DNA of 64,000 bases from NCBI GenBank assembly GCA_001970955.1, contig MPUH01000004.1, positions 62,001 to 126,000 on the forward strand, given 5' to 3'. The translations under genes were made by a program, and so were the position numbers. Source of the DNA: Stentor coeruleus (lineage: Eukaryota; Ciliophora; Heterotrichea; Heterotrichida; Stentoridae). The notes under the pieces are model-generated. The model did not search any database, had not been told where the DNA came from, and worked only from the letters and a program-made list of their open reading frames with translations. Positions 22,189 to 33,943 of the stretch are shown piece by piece. Each line of letters starts with the position of its first letter. Position 1 is the stretch's first letter.

Positions 22189-23961
22189 TTACTATAATAT
22201 TATTATTACTGGCATCAGTTAATTTGATATAAAAAATACCTCAGATTATAAAATTTATTTTTGATTTGGAATTTAGTATATTGCAAATTTGACATAGTTA
22301 TCCTATATGATTTTTTTTAAAAGATGATTTTTGAATAAACTAAAAAGTTGAAGATTATAAGGAGGGTGTTTAGATATGTATAAAGTTAACTGTGAATCTG
22401 AATTGTGGTTGAAAGGGTAAGTATTTTGTAATAAAATTTATGAATAGGAAATTTAAGGTTATGGGAAGATTTTATTGTTTGTAGTGATTCTTAAGGGATA
22501 GAACTTATTTGGTTATGCCTTTATAATAAGTTTTCTGTTGAATAAAGCTTAGGATGTGATTATAATGCTTTAAATATATTTTTTACAGAATATTCGAGTT
22601 TATGTGCAGAATGACTAATTAAGTTCAGGAGAAATATGTGGAGGACTTAAAATCATAAGTCTGAGATTTGAAGGCATTAAGAAAAATAATTTAATACCAA
22701 AATGCTATTTGGTTTCAAGAATTATATAACTTTTGCAAGAAAAGGTTTTTTTTTTAATACAAACCAAAAATTTTTGTATATAAAAGCTTTGATTAATAAA
22801 ATTTATGTTTCTAAGATAAAAATTAAGTGTTGGAAAAATCAGAATTTTCTCTAGATGGCAGGACTATTTAAAAAGCATTTATAGACTCTATTATAAAGTA
22901 TTTTATAAAATCTAACAAAATTATATTATCATAAACTGCATAGATATAAAAAAATAGAACAAATAATTAGTTTTAAAAAAAAGTACTAACTCTGATTATC
23001 TTTCAATCTGCGTTCTTTATTGAAGTTAAAATATTTGATTATCTTATAACATGATGTATGCCTATCTTCTATAAGCGATCTCTTCTTCCAATTGATCTTG
23101 ACTCTGAGACGATAGTAAAATTGTATCAATTTCGAGAAAAAAGTTGTGGATTCTCTAATATTTGTAATACTAGAGTTAGAGGGATATTAGCAATAAAAAA
23201 TTATATTTTTGCANTGGATTCTCTAATATTTGTAATACTAGAGTTAGAGGGATATTATATATGACTTTCAAGGCTGTATACATTTTCCATCATTTTATAA
23301 TAGCTTTATTCACACAATTAACATCATAGATTGGACTTCATTTGGAATCAAAGAAAAAAATATATATAAAGCCTATTAAACCATAAACTATTTCTTTATA
23401 TAATCAAATACTATTAAATCCATAAATAGTATCTTATTTTATTTTTATCCAAACTACATGAATAAACTAATTCTTTTCCTTAGCTAACTATTCTATTATA
23501 TATAGTCATATAAACAAATACCAAAAACTTAATCATGATAATTATTTACCTTAACCTTTACCATAATTATATAATTTCTTATATGAAATTACAATCTCCC
23601 TTTAAAATAAAATAATAAATCTCTCATCTCTCTATATAATCCCTAATACAATTATCATACCCATTCTTTTATTCCTCCAAACCCATTAAACTCTTATAGA
23701 AAATCAATATTTCTCTCAAGCATATCAAAAAAAAACTATAAAATCCCAACAAATCACAACAAAAAAATCATAAATTTTCTTTCACACAACTCAAAGTTTC
23801 ATATAAATTTATAATAAACTAATATGAATCTCTTATACCAAATCTTATCCGTGTTTTCAAACATCCGACTATCAAAAAAACCAATTTTAATGGCAAAAAC
23901 TTGAATAAAGCCTTTACTGAAGATAAACAAACTTAAATATTCATAAAAATTAGTTATTTAA
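22189..23961. other. Long AT-rich spacer with a single-N join at 23214
   Basis: About 1.8 kb. The N at 23214 is flanked by a repeat of GGATTCTCTAATATTTGTAATACTAGAG (23150 and 23217), another unmerged overlap. A plus frame from 23058 (MPIFYKRSLLPIDLDSETIV...) looks somewhat protein-like for about 52 residues but is cut by the join. The left part is G-richer, the right part (23500-23960) strongly C-rich on the plus strand. No other structure seen. Confidence 0.5.
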
Positions 23962-24183
23962 TCAGAAAATCTCGCATGTGCAGCCTTTATCAGAGTCTTC
24001 GCTTAATTTACAAGATTTTCTCCTCGGCATCGGTGATGATGTTGATGTGGAAATTTTGCTTAGAAAATTACTGTTTGTTTCGATGATTGTTATAGATTTG
24101 CATGAAGATCTGTCTTCAAGGACTTTATTTTCAAGAGTTTGTATTGACCCGAAGCAAGAAGATGAGCCGTAATTAGATGCCAT
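23962..24183 (-). CDS. Small Ser-rich hypothetical protein
   Basis: 73 residues on the minus strand: Ser/Cys-rich with a basic patch (PMPRRKSCKLSEDSDKG) and the C-terminal end CTCEIF. The last four residues (C-x-x-F) have the form of a prenylation box although Glu in the second position is unusual. A 64-residue frame overlaps on the plus strand (23978-24172) and looks less balanced, so I favour the minus strand, with low certainty. The stop is TGA. Flanking composition (C-rich left, G-rich right) supports a gene at this place but not its direction. Confidence 0.4.
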   Translation of the reverse strand: MASNYGSSSCFGSIQTLENKVLEDRSSCKSITIIETNSNFLSKISTSTSSPMPRRKSCKLSEDSDKGCTCEIF

Positions 24184-25082
24184 TTATTATATTTGATATT
24201 ATCTAAGAGAAATAGTTTTTTTAATGGAATGAAAGAAAAAGCTTGGTTGGAAGGTTCAAGATTAGGATTTTACCTTTTGAGAATATAAGATTATGGTATT
24301 AATGATTTGGTATAAAAGTTGGAGGAGGCTGGTTTTGATATTTGATGAATTTGGGAAATTTTTATTGAGGACTATTATAAAGGAAATAGGTTTGAATATG
24401 AGAATGGAAGGGGCTAGTGTTAGGAATTGATGTTTTTTAGGATGGAAAATGGTTAAAATGTGTGAGAATTATGTGAGTAGGATGGTTTTTTTGATGTTGA
24501 GACTTGGATTTTGGCCGATTTTTAAAATTGTATGCTTTAATAGTATATAGGGATTTATATTGTGCATTTGATTTGCGATATATTTTAGTTTAGTTTAGTG
24601 AAATGATTAGTTTTAGTTATTTTTTATACATACTAGCGATGATGAGTGGATTTTATATAATTTCTGATATCAGTATAATATAATAAAACTCTTAAAAACT
24701 CAAAATAGATTAACTAAATTAATACAATTTTATCTGTATAATTTTTTGAATATTAACTAGGAAAATCACTAGTAATTGATATGTTCAAAATCCAAAACTA
24801 GGCTTAACATTATTTTTAATACAAACTCTAAGCAATGCTCTACTTATCATCCCTTATCTCAGCGATTCCTAATATATAAACTTAACTCATACACCTCTTC
24901 CACTACAATTTTCATCAACTACACATTCTTTAATCTCAATAGCCAAACCTAAAAACAATATTTATACCTTAAATTTCTCTTTATACTCATTTTGATAAAA
25001 ATAAATTTCCATAAAAAAACCATAACAAATCTATTAATCTAATCACGAAAATAAAAAAATGCATATTTTAAAACCTAGTTAA
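24184..25082. other. Intergenic spacer showing a clear GC-skew switch
   Basis: About 900 bp. From 24200 to about 24600 the plus strand is G-rich with little C; from about 24820 to 25080 it is C-rich with little G. No gene or repeat seen. Confidence 0.6.
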
Positions 25083-28000
25083 TTAATGAGCCGATGGAAT
25101 ACTGGTCTTGAACATAATAAGCATCCTATAAGTGACTAAAAATCCACCGAAAATATTAATGCTAGCGAAGAAAACTGAAAGCAATGCTAAAATCGAGTAC
25201 TCATCATATTCCCAATTTTCATTATATTTTCCTAATAAAAGCATAGCTCCAATAACAATAATCCCTGATATAGCATTTGTCACACTCATAAGTGGTGTAT
25301 GAAGTGCTGGAGTAACATTCCATATAACCATATACCCAATAAATATAGCCATAACAAAAACCATCAATAAATTCATAAATTCTACACCTTCACTATCAGT
25401 ACCAATAGCATAAGAAATACCTACAAAAATGATAATCAAAATTAACGAAATAACCAAAAAGTCAAATTTAGAATAACAAGATGGTCCAGATGTTCCTATT
25501 GGTTTAACAGAAATACTTGTTTGAATTGGTCCAGCTTGTGCAGGTGGTGCTGGTGGTGGAGGTCTTGAATACCAAGTTTTCTGACCACCAGATATAACCA
25601 TCATAGCTCCAACAACCTCATCCTTAGGGTCAATTTTGAAATGTTCAGCTCCACCCATATCAACAAGTAAATTGTATAAATTGTTAGCATAAAGTTCTGA
25701 AGCTTGTGGAGCCATTCTTGATGTTAAATCAGTAAACCCAATAATAGAAACCCCATTATCAGTTACAACAATCTCATCTTTCTGAGTTTTTGTACAGTTG
25801 CCACCCATTTCTGCTGCCATATCAACAATAACACTTCCTGGTTTCATTAAAGATATAAGTTCATCATCTATAAGAATAGGTGCTTTACGTCCTGGGATTA
25901 AAGCTGTGGTTATGATAATATCAACAGCTTTTGCTGTACGTTTTGTAAGTTCTCTTTGTGCTTTAACATATTCATCAGACATAGCTTTAGAGTATCCTGC
26001 GGCTGTAGCTCCTTCTTCTTTTATAGCGACTTCAAGGAATTTAGCACCCATACTTTCTGCATCACCTTTAGCAGCTGAACGAGTATCCATGGCAAAAACG
26101 AGACATCCAAGGTTTTTACAATAACCAATTGCGGCAAGACCAGCAACACCAGCTCCCATTACTAAGACTTGAGCTGGGGGCATTTTTCCAGCAGCAGTTA
26201 TCATAGGTTTAGGGCATTTTTGGAAGACTTGGAAAGCTTCCATAACGGCTCTATAGCCACCGATATTAGCCATTGAACTTAATGAGTCAAGTTTTTGGGA
26301 ACGACTGATTCTTGGAACTTGGTCCATAGCGAGATAGGTCAGATTAGGATTATTTGATGCTGTTTCTATAAGCCACTCATCATACATTGAAGGGTTTACA
26401 TAGCTGACAACTAATTTTGGGTATTTCAAATACTTAGACTCATCATTTTCAGTCTTTCTAACCTTGAGGATTATATCAGACTTCCAAACTTTCGACCTTT
26501 TCACCACTTCAGCTCCATATTGCTCATACATCTCATCAGAAAAATTCGCATCTTTACCTGCACCTTGTTGTACTCTTACAGTAAACCCAAGTTTTCTAAA
26601 CTTTGGCACCATACTTGGTGTCATAGCAACTCTCTTTTCTAAATGCGCAGTTTCTTTTAATATCCCAATAGTCATATGTGGATTTGGTATATCTTTAAGT
26701 AAATCAGCTATAACTTGTTCAACTTGATTCTCTTCTTCAGCAACTGAAGCTTTTCCAGTCCCCAAATCACTATTCTTAACCCCATTAACAATTTCTGATA
26801 TCGATTTAGCTGCATCTCCATAATACATTTTGGTATTAGGTTTAACAAAAAGTGGATTCTCTACTTTTGAATATCCAGTCCCAGTTCCACGTTTAAAAAC
26901 AATAACATTTTTCCCTTCCCATACATGACATACTGGCATACCAGCAATACTACATTTAGGGTTATCAATAGCATCAGGATTTACTGTATCATTAGCCCCA
27001 ATAACAAATACCAAGTCTGTTTCTTTAAAATGAGGGTTAATTTCTTCCATTTCTTTAACAAGTTTATAGTCAACATCAGCTTCAGCTAATAAAACATTCA
27101 TATGTCCAGGTAACCTTCCAGCTACTGGATGTATACAGAATCTAACTTTTCTACCTGATTTTACTAGTAAAGATGTGAATTCAGCAACAATATGTTGACA
27201 TCTAGCAACAGCCATACCATAACCTGGGGTCATTATAATATTTGATGATTTTCTTATAAGGTCTAAGGTATGGTTAAGGTCGATTTTTTCAGGTTCTCTA
27301 TCTGATTTTTTTGTTGTATCAACTTCATAAGATATTCCAAAACCCCCAGAAATAACACTAACAAAACTTCGGTTCATAGCTTTGCACATTATGTAACTAA
27401 GAATTGCCCCTGATGAACCTACTAAGGCTCCTGTTACAATAAGAAGCCAGTTTTTTAGAAGAAAACCACTTGCTGCGGTTGCCCAACCAGAGTAGGAGTT
27501 TAACATAGAAATCACAACTGGCATATCAGCACCACCAATAGCCATTATAAGATGACAACCGAGGATTCCTGAAATTATTGCTAAGGATAAAAGGTAATAA
27601 AATTGCATCATTAAGTCTTCCTCTTTACCAAACATTACCCCTAAGACTATACAAGCAGTAATCATTAACACGTTCCAAAGATGGCGAAGTGGCCCACAGA
27701 GGATTAGAGGATCTGAACGGATACATTCCATAAGTTTACCACAGGCTACCACTGAACCTGTGAAAGTTATAGCTCCAATGAAAATTCCGACAACAGTTTC
27801 AATTTGTTCAATAATGTCGAGTTTATCCGCTTTGACCACAGTTGTTTGTCCGTTAGCATCAGTCTTCTCTGTATCAGGTTTGCCATTGATACTGAAGAAG
27901 TTAGCAAAGGCAACAATTGTCGCTGCCAAGCCAACAAAGCTATGTAAAGCAGCAACCATTTGAGGCATACTAATCATCTGGACACGAAGTGCCATAATAG

Positions 28001-28220
28001 TCCCTATAATTCCACCAATAAGTATCGCAGGGATAAAGAAAATCCAGTTCTCATCAAACTTATCATCAAAGATTGATGCGACAATTGAAAGTAACATCGC
28101 GATGATCCCAAACCAATTACCTCTTTTAGAAGTTTCTGGGCTACTTAGACCACCTAATGATAGTATAAAAAGCACAGAACATACTATATAAGATCCTGTT
28201 GTAAATGCTTTGGCATCCAT
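25083..28220 (-). CDS. NNT: Proton-translocating NAD(P) transhydrogenase, fused, PntB-PntA order
   Basis: 1045 residues. It couples hydride transfer between NADH and NADP+ to proton movement across the inner mitochondrial (or a related) membrane, supplying NADPH. Order along the chain: membrane domain of the PntB type (about 1-290, many TM segments), NADP(H)-binding dIII (about 300-490; [52 protein letters not shown]), linker, NAD(H)-binding dI (from about 515; [44 protein letters not shown]), a Pro/Ala linker, and the PntA-type membrane part (about 920-1045; [20 protein letters not shown]). Animal NNT runs dI-dII-dIII; the permuted order is known from Entamoeba and Apicomplexa. The N terminus starts close to the first TM and shows no clear mitochondrial presequence. 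Confidence 0.95.
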   Translation of the reverse strand: MDAKAFTTGSYIVCSVLFILSLGGLSSPETSKRGNWFGIIAMLLSIVASIFDDKFDENWIFFIPAILIGGIIGTIMALRVQMISMPQMVAALHSFVGLAATIVAFANFFSINGKPDTEKTDANGQTTVVKADKLDIIEQIETVVGIFIGAITFTGSVVACGKLMECIRSDPLILCGPLRHLWNVLMITACIVLGVMFGKEEDLMMQFYYLLSLAIISGILGCHLIMAIGGADMPVVISMLNSYSGWATAASGFLLKNWLLIVTGALVGSSGAILSYIMCKAMNRSFVSVISGGFGISYEVDTTKKSDREPEKIDLNHTLDLIRKSSNIIMTPGYGMAVARCQHIVAEFTSLLVKSGRKVRFCIHPVAGRLPGHMNVLLAEADVDYKLVKEMEEINPHFKETDLVFVIGANDTVNPDAIDNPKCSIAGMPVCHVWEGKNVIVFKRGTGTGYSKVENPLFVKPNTKMYYGDAAKSISEIVNGVKNSDLGTGKASVAEEENQVEQVIADLLKDIPNPHMTIGILKETAHLEKRVAMTPSMVPKFRKLGFTVRVQQGAGKDANFSDEMYEQYGAEVVKRSKVWKSDIILKVRKTENDESKYLKYPKLVVSYVNPSMYDEWLIETASNNPNLTYLAMDQVPRISRSQKLDSLSSMANIGGYRAVMEAFQVFQKCPKPMITAAGKMPPAQVLVMGAGVAGLAAIGYCKNLGCLVFAMDTRSAAKGDAESMGAKFLEVAIKEEGATAAGYSKAMSDEYVKAQRELTKRTAKAVDIIITTALIPGRKAPILIDDELISLMKPGSVIVDMAAEMGGNCTKTQKDEIVVTDNGVSIIGFTDLTSRMAPQASELYANNLYNLLVDMGGAEHFKIDPKDEVVGAMMVISGGQKTWYSRPPPPAPPAQAGPIQTSISVKPIGTSGPSCYSKFDFLVISLILIIIFVGISYAIGTDSEGVEFMNLLMVFVMAIFIGYMVIWNVTPALHTPLMSVTNAISGIIVIGAMLLLGKYNENWEYDEYSILALLSVFFASINIFGGFLVTYRMLIMFKTSIPSAH

Positions 28221-29986
28221 TTTAAATAATTATAACCATTTATTTAACCCCTAAAAATATGTCTGAACAAAAGAATGAATTTATTATGGTTAGACTAATT
28301 TCTTTTTATACGATTTATAAATAGGATTATTACATATTTTTATGATCAAGGGAAGCAAGAAGAGTTTTTTTGTTGTATAAAAAATGAGGTGAATAATATA
28401 TAATGGAATTTTGCTTTTCCATATTTTATAGCAAACTTTATTGATTTTCTGTTGTTGGGGGACATTTTGTGGGGGATTAAGGATTTTGGTTTGGAAAAGT
28501 ACTTGTGAGCCTGAATTGTATTGATAATGATAAAGGTTGAGTTTTAGGATTGAGGATTGATAGGATGTGATTTTGTGATTGATAATTTTTTTTATATGAG
28601 ACAGGTTAGAATACTGTAGGTAGGATTTAGTCAGGATGTTAAGCTTGGGAAGTGATTAGAGTGAGAGATTTGGGATTTTAGGAGAGGGAGGACTAGAATA
28701 AGATAAAATTATATAAAATATATAAAATATATATTATTGTAAAAATAGGCAGTTATAGGTATAGAGAATTAGTAAGGAAATGTAGTTTAGGATGAATAAT
28801 TGTGAAGTATCGGGAACTTTTGGATGAAAAAGGATTGTATTAGAGAGATTTCTTGGGATGGATTTTAATTTCTTGGAATATTTTATATTTTGTATATTTT
28901 TTTTAGAGAATCAAGATTTGAATAATGCTTTGATGTTATATGTGGTAGGATATTGGAAAATATGTACACTACATGGGTTTTTATAGGAAAAGTAAGTTTT
29001 TACTATATAATAAATTATCGTGGATACATTTTTGATTATCTTTTATGAATGTAATAGCTTTGATTTACTGAAAGCTTTATTGAAAAACTCTGACTATCAC
29101 TCTGTATAAAGATTTAATACGAGATAAAAATTATAATATATTTTTTATTCAAAACTAACACTTCTGATCATGTTATTTTATACTATTTTATCTGTAATTG
29201 GCTTATTTATATTATTGTATTATATCCTTTATAGTCCTAAAGTTAAATATCTACTATTGTTTGATTATATAATTATCTTAATAAAAAATTCAAGTCTTAT
29301 ATTTTTTACAAAAATTTTCAAACCATTATAAACTTCAAAAACATCTATTATTAACTAAGATAAGACTTCCAGTGTTTTGCTTTCTGAATTAAAATCTATA
29401 GACCATTTCAAATGTACTTATAAAATTTCTGACATAAAAAGACTGATATATTATCATCACCTATTCGCAAAAATTTTATATAAGATAATAAGGTATATAG
29501 AAAAATATAGTAATTTATATGATTAAGTAAGAGAATATGATCAAAAAAACATAATTATGAAAGGGGTATAGATTTTATATAAAACCATGTAGAGATTATG
29601 CTAAAGATGTAAAATGTACTATAAAATTTTAAGTTTATTAAATATAAGATAAAAAATGATTTTAAATACCCTTAAAATTGTTTTTTGGGAATATCAAAAT
29701 CATATACAATCTAAAATTCTAATATTCTATAAGAATTTCCTATGCTTAAAATGACTGTAAATTTCACCATGTTGAGCATATTTTTTTCTCTTCACTATAA
29801 AAACTTACACTTTTTCAATCACTCAATCACTAGGATAAACACTTAATCTTAAAACTGCAAACCTTCTTAAAAAACTCAAAAAAATAAAAAATCATAAATC
29901 ATTACAATCTTCCCAATCTAAACCTATTTCCAGCCCTATTATTTTTCTATTTTATCGCAAACATACTTCAAAGCCTAATAAATATA
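28221..29986. other. Long intergenic spacer before the channel gene cluster
   Basis: About 1.77 kb, the divergent promoter region of NNT and the first channel gene. The left third is G-rich on the plus strand (for example GGAGAGGGAGGACTAG near 28680) and the last 200 bp are C-rich (TCACTCAATCACTAGG near 29817). A 53-codon frame at 29170-29331 would encode a very hydrophobic peptide (MLFYTILSVIGLFILLYY...) but is too short and AT-driven to call. No repeats seen. Confidence 0.55.
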
Positions 29987-32900
29987 ATGAAAAAAGACTC
30001 CAAAGGTATGACTTTGCCACGAAATTCATATGAATCCTCTTCATTAAAGTCAATATTAAACGAAATAACTAGATCAGATTCACAGATTTGGTCTTATTCC
30101 TATGGACACTCATCAAGCATATTTACCATAGCAATAACAAATGATGGGACTTTAGCTTTTGCAGGATGTGAAGACTCATCAATTCTAGTAATAAATCTTT
30201 GCTCATACTCTTTTGAAGAAGTGTTAAATGGACATCAAACAGGGATTATCGGGTTAAAATTAAGTTCTGATGATAGAATATTAGTTAGCATTTCATATGA
30301 TGGAATAATCAAAACCTGGAATTTAAAAACCCGTAAAGAACAAGATTTTATTGATATTTCACCCTTTGTTCCTGAAACTTTTGTCCTTGGAGAATCAGGG
30401 AATAGTATTTATATAGGCAGTAATGATAAAAAGATTGTAATTTGGAATAGAGAAATACCTGGAGATGTTTATTATTTAGAAGGTCATACTGATGCTGTGA
30501 ACTCATTGGCTTTGTTCAATGATTTAACCTATCTTGTTTCAGCTTCTAAAGACTATTCAGTTAGGCTTTGGGATATTAATGAAAATGTTCTTTCAGGGAT
30601 TTTACTTGGTCATACTTCTTGGGTTACTTGTTTAGTACTTGCTAACAAACGAGAGTTGATAATTTCAGGAAGCGAAGATAAGACAATTCGGATATGGAAT
30701 AAAACTCAACAAAAAGAAGAGTGTTGCTTTAAAGGTCATACAGGAGAAATATATTGTTTAGTGATAAATAATAATGAAACAATACTAGCAAGTGGCGCTC
30801 AAGACAAATTCGTCAAGATCTGGTGCTTAAAAACCTTTACTCTTTTATACTCTTATAACGACAACCTATCTTACATAAGCGCTCTTGGGTTTTTAAATAA
30901 TGACAAATACCTTCTCAACAGTTCCTACCGTCAAATAATCGTCCACAACATCAGCAACTACAAGACCGAGCTGATCTTAGAAGGTCATACAAACTCCATA
31001 AGTTCAATAAAAGTTATTCCCGGAACTAATAAAATCGCATCTTCAAGTTTAGACAACACATTCAAAGTATGGGATTTAGATGATAGTGATATAAAAGCAA
31101 CTTTAAACGGCCATACTTCATTTATAAGTTGCTTAGTAGTTTCTAAAGATAACAAACTTATAGTAAGTGGAGCTTGGGATAATACAATTATAGTATGGAG
31201 TATTAAAAATAAGTGTCAAAAATTTGTCCTTAAAGGACATGAACATTATGTTAGCTCTCTGATTATATGTAACGACTCAAAACATGTTGTAAGTGGCTCT
31301 TGGGATAAGACTGTAAGAGTATGGGAATTGATAGAAGGTAAAGAAATTGCTTGTTTTAAAGGACATACATCTAATGTTTTTTTGGTTGTCCAAGACCAAA
31401 AATCAAAGCATGTGTTTTCTATTGGAGGTGAATATTCAGTGAGATGCTGGAGTTTGAAAAAACTTAAAGAAAAATTTGTTATAAAGCATAATCATATTAT
31501 ATCAAAAGTTGTTGTGACTAAAGATAACAAATATGTTGTAACATCGTGTTTGGATGGGAGTATACTATTTACTGATTTGAAAACACATAAAAATGAGAAA
31601 ATGCTTAAGTATGACTCGGGGGTATCTAATTTTGTCCTTTCTGATGACTATGAAATCATGTGTTTTGCCTTACAAAATGGGACACTTAATGTGTTAAATG
31701 TTTATAAAAATGAAATAATAGGTTCTGTGAAAAGCAGCGTGAATTTTTTTAAGAAGTTTTACTTGACATCAAATAAGAAATTCGTCATAACTTTTAATAG
31801 TGAGAGGAAAATAAGTGTTGTTCATGTTAGAAGACTTACTGAGTATTGTTGTTTTGATTGTGGATCACAGATTAAGGATTTAGTCCTAGCGTCGAAGAAT
31901 AAAATTTTGATAACAGGAGATGAAAATGCTACTATTAAAGTGTGGAATATAGCTGAAAAATGCTTAGAGATTTGTTTTTATGGGCATACTGCTGATGTAG
32001 AAATTTTATGTTTGACTAAAAATAATAAGTATTTGGTTAGTGGGTCTCGTGATTTCACAGTAAAAATGTGGAGGTTTAAGAAGATTTTCGAGATTATAAA
32101 ATCAAATAAAAAGATTAAAACAAGAAGGAGTACTTTAAACAGTTTGCAATCATTGGGAACGAAAATATCTTTAAGTACACCGTCAAGCTTACAGGATTAT
32201 GACTATATTCACAACATGTACCCAAGTCTTTCTTATCACGGTTTCTGTCAGCGTCTAATCAAAAAACTCCCCCCAGAGCCTAATGACTGCCGATTTCTTT
32301 TTCCAAATTGTATAAACCTTAACCATATCTACTGTTACCTAGGCCAACATATCCAATTAGCTAAATCCTTAACCATGGATTGTCCTATCCGAAGAAACTC
32401 TTTAGGTCATTCACCTCTATATTACGCTTTAGCCCGAGACTCCCAAAAATGTGTCCACACTTTATTAAATTTCATGATAGAACTAAGTAAAGATCATTTA
32501 AAATACGATACTTATATTCAATACAACTTTGCTTTAAGTGATGATTTTTTCAATATAATCAAACTTCCATCTCAAGTAATAACAGATTATATAGAATCTA
32601 TTTTTATTGTAGTCAAAGATAAAGAGTTACCAAATAGTTTAAAATGTTTAATTCCTCCAGTTCTTTTAACATCAAATCATACAAAAATATACTTTTACGA
32701 TTTCCATAATGGATGTGGTCCTTTAAAAGATCATGAACAACAAGAGATTTTTGTTGAATTTCGAACAACACCAATGAAACTTGATTTGACTCATGGGTCT
32801 TTAGAATGTTTTAAATTATTATGTTCTTTAGCAAAAAGTCCTAATCAAAAAATATATTCAACAAAACTTATATCGACAATTATTGACTATAAATACCGAG

Positions 32901-33886
32901 AGTTTAGATTAGTCATTTTGTTTATGGCAATGATTTTATGGATTAATATAATCCTAATGCTTCTTTGTGTAACAATATACCCAGAATCTATTCCTATGAA
33001 TATTGGATATTTGATTATTAATATACTATTATTAGCTCATGAAATTATTGAATTTATATATGAAGGTATGTATGTATATATAAGATGTTTAAGAAATCAT
33101 TTAGATTTCTTTAGTCTTATTGTAAGCTTTTTATGGATCGGGAATAATTTCTGTTATATTTTTGATAGCATGCCTGCATTATGGCTTATGATTGTTTTAA
33201 ATTTCATTAAAGGGCTTAATGGGTTTAGAGCTTTTGATAATACAAGATTTTATATAAGACTTATTGCGAGGACTATTAAAGATGCATATTCTTTTTTATT
33301 TATTTTTTGTTATACAACTTTAGCTTTTGGCGCTTTGTATTCAGTGTCTTCTGATTCAAATACTTCATCTTTTAGTCAATTGTGGCAGATTGCTTATGAG
33401 TTAAATCTTGGAGCTTTTAATAATAAAGAAGGGTTTTCTTTGCAGTATATTTACTTTATGTTAGCATCATCTATTAATGTTATTATGATGTTGAATTTAC
33501 TTATTTCTATTCTTGGTGACTCGTTTGATAAGTTCCAAATTGAAGCAAAAGAAATTGACTACTTAGAAAAATTAAAGCTTATAATAGAATTAGAAGGCTT
33601 TTATTTGATACTTAGGAAAAAAAAAAATAAAGGATATGTACAATTGTGTGATATTGATTCACATGAAGAAGGTGAAGAAAAATGGAGTGGGAAAATCAAA
33701 GAAATCGAAAATAAAATAGACAAACTATCAAAAAATATACTCAAAAGATTTAATAAAATAGATACAAGACAAGATAAAGTGTCCAAAGCTTTTGAGAGTA
33801 TTGAAAAAAGTATCAGTAGAATGCGAAAAGAAAGCAATCAAAGAATAGACGATCTAGCTTTAAAAATAGAACTTAGAAATAAGTAA
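29987..33886 (+). CDS. WD40-ankyrin-TRP-like channel protein A
   Basis: 1299 residues. Residues about 40-715 form about 16 WD40-type blades, many with the GH...D...W core (for example LGHTSWVTCLVL and SGSEDKTIRIWN). Residues about 750-900 include an ankyrin-like stretch (LGHSPLYYALARDSQKC). A six-helix channel domain spans about 970-1180: S1 RLVILFMAMILWINIILM, S4 region GLNGFRAFDNTRFYIRL, S5 FLFIFCYTTLAFGALY, pore loop with YELNLGAF, S6 NVIMMLNLLISILGDSF. The last 100 residues are a coiled coil (KIKEIENKIDKLSK). The channel part is of the TRP/polycystin kind (MLNLLISILGD at the end of S6). Inferred: a cation channel whose cytosolic propellers sense a ligand or bind a scaffold. First of a same-strand array; 57 bp to the next gene. 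Confidence 0.88.
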   Translation: MKKDSKGMTLPRNSYESSSLKSILNEITRSDSQIWSYSYGHSSSIFTIAITNDGTLAFAGCEDSSILVINLCSYSFEEVLNGHQTGIIGLKLSSDDRILVSISYDGIIKTWNLKTRKEQDFIDISPFVPETFVLGESGNSIYIGSNDKKIVIWNREIPGDVYYLEGHTDAVNSLALFNDLTYLVSASKDYSVRLWDINENVLSGILLGHTSWVTCLVLANKRELIISGSEDKTIRIWNKTQQKEECCFKGHTGEIYCLVINNNETILASGAQDKFVKIWCLKTFTLLYSYNDNLSYISALGFLNNDKYLLNSSYRQIIVHNISNYKTELILEGHTNSISSIKVIPGTNKIASSSLDNTFKVWDLDDSDIKATLNGHTSFISCLVVSKDNKLIVSGAWDNTIIVWSIKNKCQKFVLKGHEHYVSSLIICNDSKHVVSGSWDKTVRVWELIEGKEIACFKGHTSNVFLVVQDQKSKHVFSIGGEYSVRCWSLKKLKEKFVIKHNHIISKVVVTKDNKYVVTSCLDGSILFTDLKTHKNEKMLKYDSGVSNFVLSDDYEIMCFALQNGTLNVLNVYKNEIIGSVKSSVNFFKKFYLTSNKKFVITFNSERKISVVHVRRLTEYCCFDCGSQIKDLVLASKNKILITGDENATIKVWNIAEKCLEICFYGHTADVEILCLTKNNKYLVSGSRDFTVKMWRFKKIFEIIKSNKKIKTRRSTLNSLQSLGTKISLSTPSSLQDYDYIHNMYPSLSYHGFCQRLIKKLPPEPNDCRFLFPNCINLNHIYCYLGQHIQLAKSLTMDCPIRRNSLGHSPLYYALARDSQKCVHTLLNFMIELSKDHLKYDTYIQYNFALSDDFFNIIKLPSQVITDYIESIFIVVKDKELPNSLKCLIPPVLLTSNHTKIYFYDFHNGCGPLKDHEQQEIFVEFRTTPMKLDLTHGSLECFKLLCSLAKSPNQKIYSTKLISTIIDYKYREFRLVILFMAMILWINIILMLLCVTIYPESIPMNIGYLIINILLLAHEIIEFIYEGMYVYIRCLRNHLDFFSLIVSFLWIGNNFCYIFDSMPALWLMIVLNFIKGLNGFRAFDNTRFYIRLIARTIKDAYSFLFIFCYTTLAFGALYSVSSDSNTSSFSQLWQIAYELNLGAFNNKEGFSLQYIYFMLASSINVIMMLNLLISILGDSFDKFQIEAKEIDYLEKLKLIIELEGFYLILRKKKNKGYVQLCDIDSHEEGEEKWSGKIKEIENKIDKLSKNILKRFNKIDTRQDKVSKAFESIEKSISRMRKESNQRIDDLALKIELRNK

Positions 33887-33943
33887 TATATTATAAAATT
33901 CTATTAAAAAATTTCAATCTTTCTGTCAGCATCTATAATAATA

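Noticed and set aside
23058-23264. Plus-strand frame starting MPIFYKRSLLPIDLDSETIV
   Set aside because: Runs across the N join at 23214; the readable part is about 52 codons and ends in a stop before the N in its own frame. Possible relic but not supportable.
23978-24172. Plus-strand 64-residue frame overlapping the small Ser-rich gene
   Set aside because: Overlaps the minus-strand frame; less balanced composition. Strand choice remains uncertain.
25798-26124. Plus-strand open frames inside the transhydrogenase gene (also 26464-26727 and 27760-27963)
   Set aside because: Antisense shadows of a strongly conserved enzyme; no independent family sense.
29170-29331. 53-codon hydrophobic frame upstream of channel gene A
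   Set aside because: Very short and made of AT-rich codons; a TM-like peptide is expected by chance in such sequence.
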